Source of the DNA: Rhizobium sp. LCM 4573
GTDB lineage: Bacteria; Pseudomonadota; Alphaproteobacteria; Rhizobiales; Rhizobiaceae
Reading direction: 5' to 3'
Assembly (NCBI RefSeq): GCF_001854865.1
Contig: NZ_MDDW01000026.1
Span: forward strand, 484,685-490,507
Length of the DNA: 5,823 nucleotides
The notes under the pieces were generated by a model, which did not search any database, was not told where the DNA came from, and saw only the letters and a list, made by a program, of their open reading frames with translations. Both the position numbers and the translations under genes were made by a program. Position 1 is the first letter of the stretch; every line of letters starts with the position of its first letter. This document shows, one piece after another, positions 1 through 5,242 of the stretch.

Positions 1-833
1 GCAAGCCGGGCATTCATCATATAGGCAGATACCCAGGTCACGGAGTGCACCTGAACATCGTCGCGGCCTGTCCGCTCGCTGATCATTCTTCCGAGCCCGT
101 CTGCCGAGAGGTCGAATTCTCCCTCCAGCGGAATGGGCGCCTGAATCTGGAAAAGATCGGTTCCAGCAAGCGGGCAGACATGGACCATTCTTGCCATGTC
201 CCCATGATTGAACTGATGCCAGGCGTCGCGGCCAAGCCCCGTCAGCACGACATCTGCCACCACCGCACGCGCGCCCAACGTCTTGCCCGGAAAATTGATA
301 TCCAACGCGCCACGCACGAAGCTTCGGCCTCCGTCCGCTCCGATAAGATAGCGAGTACGAACTGTCTTCTCGCCGTCTGGCCCAGCGATCAGCGCAACGA
401 CCCCTTCCTGGTTTTGTTCAAAGCTGCACAACCGAAACCCGAACGCGACCTGATGCCCGAGCTCACTCAACCTTTCTCGCAAAATCCTTTCCGTGAGAAA
501 CTGCGGGACCATCAGCGGAATGTGGTAGGGCTCTGCAGGCGTCGGGTCCGTCCCCTCTACCGGGTTCTTTTCCACATACGTGCCGTTGTCCAGATACTCG
601 CGCAAAGGCGGATAGAGGCCCCCGGCGGCAACCACCTTGTCGAGGATTCCAATGTCCTCGAAAATCTCCTGTGTCCTAGGCTGTATCCCCTTCCCGCGCG
701 AGCCGGGAAACGGTTCGGTCATCTTCTCGATCAGCCGGAAAGAGACACCGCGCCGCGCAAGCTCGATCCCTAGCGTCAGGCCAGCCGCTCCCGCGCCGCA
801 GATGAGCACATCTGCCGCAAAATCATTTGTCAT
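1..833 (-). CDS. FAD-dependent aromatic-type monooxygenase (class A flavoprotein hydroxylase), 3' part outside window
   Basis: This frame is open from an ATG at 833 to the left edge (277 codons seen), so the C-terminus is missing; family members usually have about 400-550 residues. The N-terminus carries the Rossmann FAD-binding fingerprint GAGAAG (residues 13-18), followed by the acidic residue Glu36 at the end of the second strand (RLIEK), which normally binds the ribose. Residues 44-49 (GSRGKG) and the following QPRTQEIFEDIG are typical of the PF01494 group. The 'DG' motif GADGGRSFVR lies at 165-174. Enzymes of this group use NAD(P)H and O2 to hydroxylate phenolic or other aromatic compounds in the cytoplasm; the substrate cannot be read here. 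The ATG at 833 is preceded by a near-perfect Shine-Dalgarno. The gene is divergent from a marR gene and shares its operator region, which suggests substrate-induced expression. The second FAD motif (GD) lies outside the window. The family is well supported and the substrate is unknown. Confidence 0.9.
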   Translation of the reverse strand, partial: MTNDFAADVLICGAGAAGLTLGIELARRGVSFRLIEKMTEPFPGSRGKGIQPRTQEIFEDIGILDKVVAAGGLYPPLREYLDNGTYVEKNPVEGTDPTPAEPYHIPLMVPQFLTERILRERLSELGHQVAFGFRLCSFEQNQEGVVALIAGPDGEKTVRTRYLIGADGGRSFVRGALDINFPGKTLGARAVVADVVLTGLGRDAWHQFNHGDMARMVHVCPLAGTDLFQIQAPIPLEGEFDLSADGLGRMISERTGRDDVQVHSVTWVSAYMMNARL

Positions 834-856
834 GTCGACCTCCTTGCGTGTATTAT
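827..856 (+). promoter_or_regulatory. Putative sigma70-type promoter of the marR gene
   Basis: TTGTCA (827-832) and TATTAT (851-856) match the -35 and -10 consensus at five of six positions each, with an 18-bp spacer. Transcription would start near 863 and leave a leader of about 23 nt before the marR ATG at 886. The -35 box overlaps the first codons of the divergent monooxygenase gene. The -10 box overlaps the palindrome at 852-865, so a bound repressor would block it. Predicted from sequence only. Confidence 0.55.
838..845 (-). promoter_or_regulatory. Strong ribosome binding site for the monooxygenase
   Basis: Read on the minus strand this is AAGGAGGT, complementary to the 16S rRNA tail, ending 4 nt before the ATG at 833. 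It fixes the start of the monooxygenase. Confidence 0.85.
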
Positions 857-865
857 GCACATAAT
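852..865. promoter_or_regulatory. Perfect 14-bp palindrome, likely MarR operator
   Basis: The sequence is ATTATG-CA-CATAAT, a perfect inverted repeat with 6-bp arms and a 2-bp centre. It lies between the divergent monooxygenase and marR genes and covers both predicted -10 elements. MarR-family dimers typically bind short AT-rich palindromes of this kind in divergent promoter regions, so dual repression by the adjacent regulator is the simplest reading. The binding itself is inferred. Confidence 0.65.
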
Positions 866-886
866 CGACAAACCGGAAGCCGTCAA
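858..886 (-). promoter_or_regulatory. Putative promoter of the monooxygenase gene, facing the marR promoter
   Basis: On the minus strand TTGACG (886-881) is followed after exactly 17 nt by TATGTG (863-858), a weak -10 hexamer. Transcription would start near 851, leaving a leader of about 18 nt that contains the strong ribosome binding site. The -10 lies inside the palindrome at 852-865. The weak -10 makes this call less sure than the marR promoter. Confidence 0.4.
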
Positions 887-1365
887 TGAAGAATGTGAAA
901 AATACACATATCGAAAGTCACCAAATACGCGAACTCCATAATGCGCTGATCGATATCGTTACTCTGATGAACCGTCCCCAGCGCGACGAGCAGATGGTAA
1001 GAGAGGCCGGAATCGCGCTCGACCGGGCGCTGTTTCCGCTGCTGGTGGGAATCGAGCGACGTGGCCCGATCGGTATAGTTGAACTTGCTGAAGGAACGGG
1101 GCGCGATTACAGCACCGTCAGCCGTCAGGTAACCAAGCTGGAAAGTCTCGATTTAGTCGAGCGCAGGCAGAGTTCCACAGACAAACGGGTCAATGAGGTC
1201 GTCGTCACGACGAAGGGCAAGGCGATGACCGACAAGATCGACGCAGCGCGAGAGAGGCTCGCTCGCTCGGTCTTTAAATCTTGGGACCAGCACGACGTCG
1301 ATGAACTCGTACGCCTCATGCGCAGGTTCGCCGATGCTGTGAACGACGAGCCGGAGGCCGTTTAG
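886..1365 (+). CDS. MarR-family transcriptional regulator
   Basis: This 159-residue protein has normal MarR length. A helical dimerisation region precedes the winged helix-turn-helix. Residues 66-94 (ELAEGTGRDYSTVSRQ and onward to LVERR) form the DNA-binding helices, with recognition helix around STVSRQVTKLE. The wing contains the hallmark D99-K-R101, and VTTKGK (107-112) follows as in the family. A C-terminal helical part completes the dimer interface. The protein probably acts as a homodimeric repressor released by a small aromatic ligand, controlling itself and the divergent flavin monooxygenase. The start at 886 has a modest Shine-Dalgarno, GGAAG at 875-879, six bases upstream. An in-frame GTG at 895 is possible but has no better ribosome site. 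Family assignment is firm; target and ligand are inferred from context. Confidence 0.92.
   Translation: MKNVKNTHIESHQIRELHNALIDIVTLMNRPQRDEQMVREAGIALDRALFPLLVGIERRGPIGIVELAEGTGRDYSTVSRQVTKLESLDLVERRQSSTDKRVNEVVVTTKGKAMTDKIDAARERLARSVFKSWDQHDVDELVRLMRRFADAVNDEPEAV
893..914. promoter_or_regulatory. Possible second MarR half-site inside the marR 5' end
   Basis: ATGTG (893-897) and CACAT (905-909) form an imperfectly spaced dyad. CACATATCGA (905-914) nearly repeats CACATAATCGA (858-868), which spans the right arm of the main palindrome. The two copies are 47 bp apart. This could be an auxiliary operator within the first codons of marR, but it is short and may be chance. Confidence 0.25.
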
Positions 1366-1583
1366 TCGTTGAACTGATAGACGGCCAGGGTAGCAACTTG
1401 CCACGAACAGACCGGCCGCTCATTGATAGTATTTTCCCAAAAGTTGACGGACTGCTCCTTGCTCCCGGCGCCGTGCTGCCAGTCGACAACGCGCCCCAAT
1501 CCGGTCGGAGACACGGCTGCGGCCAATTTCACGCAAACGGATTTTCGACCCTGAAACGAGTTGCAGGCCGGCACCAACGGCAG
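1362..1583 (-). pseudogene. Probable 5'-truncated gene remnant of unknown family
   Basis: A minus-strand frame is open from just after a TAG (1586-1584) to a TAA at 1364-1362 that overlaps the marR stop codon tail to tail. By hand count about three quarters of its codons end in G or C, against about half in the alternative minus frame, which suggests it was or is coding. The end reads like a genuine protein terminus (SWQVATLAVYQFND). There is no ATG and no ribosome binding site; only a bare TTG at 1577 or internal GTG codons could start it. Its upstream part abuts the 3' end of the amidohydrolase gene. I do not recognise the family. The best reading is the C-terminal fragment of a gene whose front was lost in a rearrangement; a small intact gene or a chance frame remains possible. 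I see no clear terminator hairpin in this intergenic stretch. Confidence 0.3.
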
Positions 1584-1609
1584 CTATCGAGCGCGATGGT
1601 GTGGCGCTA

Positions 1610-2965
1610 TCAGACCAGTCGGCCATTCCTGACGACGATGCGACCTGCAATCACGACATGCCTAACTCGGCTCAGATTAACTTGGTCGACAACGATCAGA
1701 TCGGCACGCTTGCCTTCCTCAATCAGACCTCGGTCGCCAGCCATTTGAGGAAAGACGCGTGCGACATTCCCCGTTGCAAGCGCTACGGCCGCCGCAGCGG
1801 ATAATTGCTTCTTTCTGACCATACGCTGGAGTGCCTCGAGAATTCCATCCCAGTGCCCGCCCGCAAAATCGGTTGAAATCGTATCAACACAGCCCCCTTC
1901 GATCAGTGCGTCCAGGTTGGCCGGATCATTGCGCCAGCACGTCTCGATGCAGTCCAAAGTTGAGACATCTATAACGGCCCCCTTTCTCCTCAGGTCCTGG
2001 GCAATCGCGACTGCCTCGTCCGGGAGGAAACTCGGGTGATTGCTGTGGCCGGCCACGAGGCACGCTTGCGGATGCTTCTCGACAGAAGCGATCAAACGTT
2101 TCGCAGAGGGCGCCGCGTTGTGGAAAATGGCGGGATAGCCGACCCGCTCGGCTTCGCGAGCGATTTCATCGAAGCCGGCAAGTGAGAGTCCAACCGATGG
2201 CATTACGGATCGCGTAATAATATCGCGAATACAATCCGCGCCGATGACGCCGGAAAGACCGCAATGCTCCAGTTCTTTCTCCAGCCTTAAGTCGGATACG
2301 CCGTCCGCCGGATCAAGAAAGCGACCAAGGACGGCGTTCTTCAAGCGCCGCGCGCCAGCCGGCGTCACCTCGAGCCCGAGCTCCCGATAGATCGCTTGCG
2401 GGATGAATCTGTATTCCTGCGCGCCGCCACCCAATGTCTGGCCGCCGCCTGCCTCCCCCAGTGCGACTGCGCCGGCAGCAAGCATTTCATCGATCGTCGC
2501 GCTCAGATGCCGCATCGACAGCCCTTTGCCGTCGACCACAAGCGCCGCTTGGATGTTGTTTGGAGTGTGCGCCGTGGAGACGCGGATATCCATGGCACAA
2601 GGCTCTGCCTCAGCAACCTGGACTTCGTCAGGCGTTGCCAATCCGCAAACGTTGAGAAGGGTCGTTGTCCCCTCAAGAAGATGACGGTTTCGGAAATAGG
2701 AAATATCATCGCCTTCAAATGGCTCAGAGCCGCTCGGCATGGACGGCCCCCGAATACATCCATGTGCATGTGCATTGATAATGCCGGGTATTACGGTGCC
2801 GCCGGCTGCATCGATGGTTTCTCGCGCCGCGATTTCAGTGCCTGCGGCAGCCTCTCCGGTGTCAACACCCGCGATCCGTCCTTGCCGGACGTAAACGGCC
2901 GATTGTTTATGAAAGGTCTTGCCATCCCCGGTGATGAGGCTGCCATTTCGGATGACGATATCCAT
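1610..2965 (-). CDS. Amidohydrolase-superfamily metal-dependent hydrolase (enamidase/dihydroorotase-like)
   Basis: This 451-residue cytoplasmic enzyme has the layout of cyclic-amide hydrolases. A small N-terminal beta-sandwich segment (MDIVIRNG, then VRQGRIAGV) leads into PGIINAHAHG with the metal-binding pair His66 and His68. VALGEAGGG places Glu171 where many relatives have a carboxylated lysine. His282 (IFHNA) and His307 (AGHSNH) supply the next ligands, and Asp366 (STDFAGGHWDG) is the catalytic acid/base. The C-terminus returns to the sandwich (EEGKRADLIVVD, AGRIVVRNGRLV). All ligands expected for a binuclear metal centre are therefore present. The GEAGGG segment resembles my recollection of nicotinate-pathway enamidase (VGEVGLG), so a cyclic amide or related C-N bond is a reasonable substrate guess, not a proven one. 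It starts 29 bp behind the regulator gene on the same strand, with a good ribosome site, so it is probably last in the luxI operon. AHL hydrolysis is conceivable but unsupported by motifs. Confidence 0.85.
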   Translation of the reverse strand: MDIVIRNGSLITGDGKTFHKQSAVYVRQGRIAGVDTGEAAAGTEIAARETIDAAGGTVIPGIINAHAHGCIRGPSMPSGSEPFEGDDISYFRNRHLLEGTTTLLNVCGLATPDEVQVAEAEPCAMDIRVSTAHTPNNIQAALVVDGKGLSMRHLSATIDEMLAAGAVALGEAGGGQTLGGGAQEYRFIPQAIYRELGLEVTPAGARRLKNAVLGRFLDPADGVSDLRLEKELEHCGLSGVIGADCIRDIITRSVMPSVGLSLAGFDEIAREAERVGYPAIFHNAAPSAKRLIASVEKHPQACLVAGHSNHPSFLPDEAVAIAQDLRRKGAVIDVSTLDCIETCWRNDPANLDALIEGGCVDTISTDFAGGHWDGILEALQRMVRKKQLSAAAAVALATGNVARVFPQMAGDRGLIEEGKRADLIVVDQVNLSRVRHVVIAGRIVVRNGRLV

Positions 2966-2973
2966 CTTACCTG

Positions 2974-2979
2974 CTCCTT
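2974..2979 (-). promoter_or_regulatory. Ribosome binding site of the amidohydrolase
   Basis: AAGGAG on the minus strand ends 8 nt before the ATG at 2965. It lies in the 29-bp gap after the regulator stop codon and supports the chosen start. Confidence 0.75.
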
Positions 2980-2994
2980 GCGGCAGATGCGGCT

Positions 2995-3747
2995 CTAACT
3001 GTTGGGTGGGTCGTCCGCGGCTGGAGGCGATTGCTCCTGTTTGGAGGCGTCCAGCATGTAGCCGGACGAACGCACTGTCCGGATCACATCAGCACCGTCG
3101 CCGACGTTTAGTGCCTTGCGCAATCGACCGATGTGGACATTAACCGTTTTTGGGTCGACGAAACGTTGCTCGGGCCATCCAGCCTCGATCAGTTGTGCGC
3201 GGCTGCACGTCTGCTCACGGTTCTCCATCAGGAACTGCAGCAGCCGGAATTGGATCGGCCCGAGTCTAATATTGATGCCAAAACGCTTGATGCTATGCCT
3301 GTTGATGTTCAGTTCAATGCCTGCGTAAGCGAGAATATATCTGTCGGCTGCCACTGATTCTGAGCCCAGCGGATACAAAATTTGGTCGCGTAGGAAGCCA
3401 AGCAATTTTGAAGGAGCGACCGGTCTCACAAAGTTCTCGTCAACGCCGGCCTTAAGCAGATCAATAAACCGGCTTTCGGCACCCGGTCCAATCAAGCCGA
3501 TCGTGGTGATCCCAAATGTCCGTGGGTCCTGCTTGAGTTTTACACAAGCTACAGAAGTCCAATCTTCTCCAGATCGGCAATCAAGGAGGATCGCTCTGAC
3601 ATCGTTCTCGCTTGCGAGATGTATGGTCTCCTCGACCCCGGAACTGAGAATAATCCGATACCCCTCAGCTTCCAGGATGTGGACGAGCAGCAAATAATAA
3701 TCTGCGTCGGTTGAGCCAATCAGGATCTCGGGCGGCGTTGAATTCAA
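2995..3747 (-). CDS. OmpR/PhoB-like response regulator with degenerate receiver domain
   Basis: This 250-residue protein has a receiver domain (about 7-125) and an OmpR/PhoB-type winged helix (about 143-233). The DNA-binding half is well preserved: LGPIQFRLLQFLM, SRAQLIEAGW, the recognition helix DPKTVNVHIGRLRKAL (198-213) and the hairpin wing IRTVRSSGY. The receiver aligns without gaps to PhoB at its start and keeps Asp56 (AILLDC). The acidic Mg-binding pair is replaced by Ser12-Thr13, the switch Thr by Ile86, and the conserved Lys by Arg108 (VRPV). Normal His-Asp signalling is therefore doubtful, and no histidine kinase gene is visible. The start is a TTG at 3747; no in-frame ATG or GTG lies between it and the luxI stop. 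A GA-rich stretch (3751-3762) can serve as ribosome site. A Pro/Asp-rich tail follows the winged helix. It lies between luxI and the amidohydrolase gene on the same strand, probably co-transcribed. Likely a DNA-binding regulator acting without phosphorylation. Confidence 0.85.
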   Translation of the reverse strand: MNSTPPEILIGSTDADYYLLLVHILEAEGYRIILSSGVEETIHLASENDVRAILLDCRSGEDWTSVACVKLKQDPRTFGITTIGLIGPGAESRFIDLLKAGVDENFVRPVAPSKLLGFLRDQILYPLGSESVAADRYILAYAGIELNINRHSIKRFGINIRLGPIQFRLLQFLMENREQTCSRAQLIEAGWPEQRFVDPKTVNVHIGRLRKALNVGDGADVIRTVRSSGYMLDASKQEQSPPAADDPPNS

Positions 3748-3750
3748 AGA

Positions 3751-3762
3751 CCTCTTCCCCCC
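3751..3762 (-). promoter_or_regulatory. Purine-rich ribosome binding region for the TTG start of the regulator
   Basis: The minus strand reads GGGGGGAAGAGG just before the TTG at 3747. AGAGG sits only 3 nt from the start and GGGGG about 9 nt away, so either can pair weakly with 16S rRNA. It supports the TTG in the absence of any other start codon nearby. Confidence 0.45.
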
Positions 3763-3822
3763 TCTAACTCCTGTCTGTTTTGGTTCGATCCCAAGCGAGT
3801 TCTTGCGCCGTCTTCTGTGTTC

Positions 3823-4506
3823 CTACCCGATAGCGTTCGCTCGACCGGGTAGCGACGCCATTCCGCCTCGCCTCTCTGTCACACCAAGCAATTGGGTCGC
3901 GGCGGAGGAATCTGGTCCTAAAGCAGCGGCCCGAAGCCGATTAAAACTTCCGGCATCCGCAGGTAGAGTCCCGGCAACAGCCATAGTATTGCCAATAGGG
4001 CACGGCGTGCCGAGGCGCTGCATCGGCCACCCGGCGCGTTTCAAAATGCGCTCGAAACGCAGGTCCGTCGCTGTGACGATCTCGTGATAACCATTCGTCA
4101 TCGACCACTCTATGATGCCCGCGAACATCATCAGCGTCGTCCTGTGGAGGAGCCCCCGTGATCTGCCCTCGCCCAGCGAGGTGTCGACACAAAAGCGCGA
4201 GCTTTCGACCATGCCGGAATGAGCGTCCAAATCGCACGTTGAGAGCAACTGCGGGAAGGTATTGGCGAGCATTGTCGGCCCGGTGGCTGGCAGAAGCCTC
4301 GCGCAACCCGCCACGGAGCGTGTGGCGGAGACGGCTAGGATATAGGTTGGATTGAATTGATCGTAGGCATCGACTTCACGACCATCCCTGATGTCTACGT
4401 CCCAACCCAGTCTGTTGCCAAAGACACAGGCACGCAGACGGTGCATCGAATCGATCAGGTCAGCGAATTCTTCGCGTGCCGCAGCCGGTACAGCCAATAT
4501 CTCCAT
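3823..4506 (-). CDS. Acyl-homoserine-lactone synthase, LuxI/TraI family
   Basis: This 227-residue protein contains all the residues I expect to be invariant in LuxI-type synthases, at nearly canonical positions: Arg25, Phe29, Trp35, Asp46, Asp49, Arg70, Glu101 and Arg104. They sit in the motifs RLRACVFGNRLGW, DAYDQFNPTYILA, GCARLLPATGPTML and ESSRFCVD. GNTMAVAGTL near the end is also typical. The enzyme makes an N-acyl-homoserine lactone from S-adenosylmethionine and an acyl donor in the cytoplasm; the acyl chain cannot be predicted. The ATG at 4506 is preferred over an upstream TTG at 4512 and a GTG at 4509 because GGGAGG stands 7 nt before it. It is probably the first gene of an operon with the degenerate response regulator (75-bp gap) and the amidohydrolase. 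No LuxR-type receptor is in the window. A nearby relaxase fragment suggests a link to conjugation control, as for traI on Ti and symbiotic plasmids. Dyads upstream could bind a LuxR protein. Confidence 0.93.
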   Translation of the reverse strand: MEILAVPAAAREEFADLIDSMHRLRACVFGNRLGWDVDIRDGREVDAYDQFNPTYILAVSATRSVAGCARLLPATGPTMLANTFPQLLSTCDLDAHSGMVESSRFCVDTSLGEGRSRGLLHRTTLMMFAGIIEWSMTNGYHEIVTATDLRFERILKRAGWPMQRLGTPCPIGNTMAVAGTLPADAGSFNRLRAAALGPDSSAATQLLGVTERRGGMASLPGRANAIG

Positions 4507-4513
4507 CACCAAG

Positions 4514-4519
4514 CCTCCC
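4514..4519 (-). promoter_or_regulatory. Ribosome binding site that decides the luxI-type gene start
   Basis: GGGAGG on the minus strand lies 7 nt before the ATG at 4506. The overlapping TTG (4512) and GTG (4509) codons would be only 1-4 nt away, too close to be used. Confidence 0.75.
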
Positions 4520-4530
4520 AGGAAATCTCG

Positions 4531-4542
4531 TTAGCAGGCTAA
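4531..4542. promoter_or_regulatory. Perfect 12-bp palindrome just upstream of the AHL synthase gene
   Basis: TTAGC-AG-GCTAA is a perfect inverted repeat with 5-bp arms, 25 bp before the synthase ATG. It probably lies in or near the transcription start region, where a bound protein would repress. The protein is unknown and the size allows a chance occurrence. Confidence 0.35.
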
Positions 4543-4567
4543 TGGACACGAGTTTTGGCGCTCGGGC

Positions 4568-4599
4568 GACTAGTAGAGTTAATAGTCGAATTCTCGACT
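4568..4599. promoter_or_regulatory. Two overlapping dyads, candidate lux/tra-box upstream of the AHL synthase gene
   Basis: AGTCGA-ATTC-TCGACT (4584-4599) is a perfect inverted repeat with 6-bp arms, 78-93 bp before the synthase ATG. It shares the AGTC at 4584-4587 with a second dyad, GACTA (4568-4572) and TAGTC (4583-4587), separated by 10 bp, so GACT occurs three times in alternating orientation. The distance fits an activator box just upstream of a -35 element, as LuxR/TraR-type boxes are placed. The sequence is not a recognisable copy of the Ti tra box. No convincing -35/-10 pair was found between it and the gene. Confidence 0.4.
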
Positions 4600-4805
4600 G
4601 AAGCGTGCAGGAGTGTCGCAATTATGAGTTGTTCGGCGCCGAGCGAACCGCTGCTGGACAACCCCGCGCTAGTGTGTTCGGCTCCCTTCGGCAGGGCATT
4701 CGGAGGCGCCAAAATAGAGGTGAACCAGCAGCAACGAGGCGCAGAGCCGGCCCCGGTTCCCAAAGTCGAGGCGGTGATGGGCGCGAATTGGAGGCGACGA
4801 TTTCG

Positions 4806-5150
4806 ATGCACAAGCACATCGCTGAAGCTTTCGTGCCGATCCCGCATCCGGACTCCTTCGCGGTGAAGGTCTGCACCCGTTACCGCAATTATTGCCGCTG
4901 TTTCGGCGCCACGGGCGCTGATGCTTTGCTCGACTTCGGCGACGCACGTGCGATCCTGAGACCGACGGATGAAGGGCTGCACTTTCGGGTCGAAGCGCAG
5001 AACCCCATCATCTTCTATGGCATCCGCACATTGTTGCAAGGAATTCTGGCCACCATCACGACAAATCGGGAAGCAGCCGTGGAATGGCGGCCCGCGGGCA
5101 ACGTGCCCTTCAGCGCGATCCGAGAGCGTCTCATAAATCCGCAGAACTAG
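4806..5150 (+). CDS. Small DUF2218-like protein
   Basis: This 114-residue protein has no signal peptide or membrane segment. The order of elements resembles DUF2218: an N-terminal PIPHPDSFAVKVCTRY helix region, then GADALLDFGDA (37-47), the strand DEGLHFRVEAQN (55-66), a long helix (about 68-84) and the closing VEWRPA (92-97). In that family these are a His/Pro-flanked N-terminus, a LxF-G-A strand, D-GL-VEA and a terminal W. DUF2218 has no established function; in several bacteria it occurs alone or joined to siderophore-interacting proteins, so a role around iron uptake is possible but nothing here shows it. The ATG at 4806 is chosen because the in-frame extension upstream to 4605 is Arg/Gly-rich with poor codon bias. 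GGAGG at 4790-4794 is an acceptable though distant (11 nt) ribosome site; the in-frame TTG at 4788 is an alternative. The gene is divergent from the AHL synthase and converges on the relaxase fragment. Confidence 0.65.
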   Translation: MHKHIAEAFVPIPHPDSFAVKVCTRYRNYCRCFGATGADALLDFGDARAILRPTDEGLHFRVEAQNPIIFYGIRTLLQGILATITTNREAAVEWRPAGNVPFSAIRERLINPQN

Positions 5151-5242
5151 TCGAGAGAAAGATAGCCCGCTCGTATATTGTCGGTCTTTGGGCTGCAGAC
5201 AGTCAGCGTCGAACATCGTGCCGGTCCCTTTCTTCAATACGC

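Larger units (their letters stand above)
4507..4805. other. 299-bp divergent intergenic region between AHL synthase and DUF2218-like gene
   Basis: This region must hold the promoters of the leftward synthase operon and the rightward small gene. Its left third contains the dyads described separately. The rest (about 4600-4805) shows no RNA gene, repeat or clear terminator. One plus frame through it (about 4618-4800) has fairly GC-rich third positions but no ribosome site or recognisable motif, so I do not call a gene there. No confident sigma70 promoter stands out on either strand. Confidence 0.5.

Noticed and set aside
45..773. Long plus-strand open frame opposite the monooxygenase
   Set aside because: It is antisense to a frame with clear FAD-binding and DG motifs, has no recognisable domain, and is Arg/His/Pro-rich as expected for an opposite-strand shadow in GC-rich DNA.
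1366..1609. Rho-independent terminator between marR and the amidohydrolase gene
   Set aside because: Only a 4-bp GCCG/CGGC stem was found near 1569-1583, without a T tract on either strand.
1610..2965. Calling the amidohydrolase an AHL lactonase or acylase because of the nearby synthase
   Set aside because: Its motifs resemble cyclic-amide hydrolases. It lacks the metallo-beta-lactamase HxHxDH motif of AiiA-type lactonases and the Ntn-hydrolase features of AHL acylases. Context alone is not enough.
2396..2998. Plus-strand open frame of 200 codons opposite the amidohydrolase
   Set aside because: It is the complement of a gene with a full set of metal ligands, with no ribosome site or family resemblance of its own.
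4605..4805. N-terminal extension of the DUF2218-like protein from an ATG at 4605
   Set aside because: The extra 67 residues are Arg/Gly/Gln-rich with weak third-position bias, and the family domain starts right after the ATG at 4806.
4555..4866. Plus-strand frame with moderate third-position bias in the intergenic region
   Set aside because: It has no ribosome site, no recognised motif, and turns Arg-rich where it runs into the DUF2218-like gene in another frame. It could be an old remnant, but the evidence is too thin to call.
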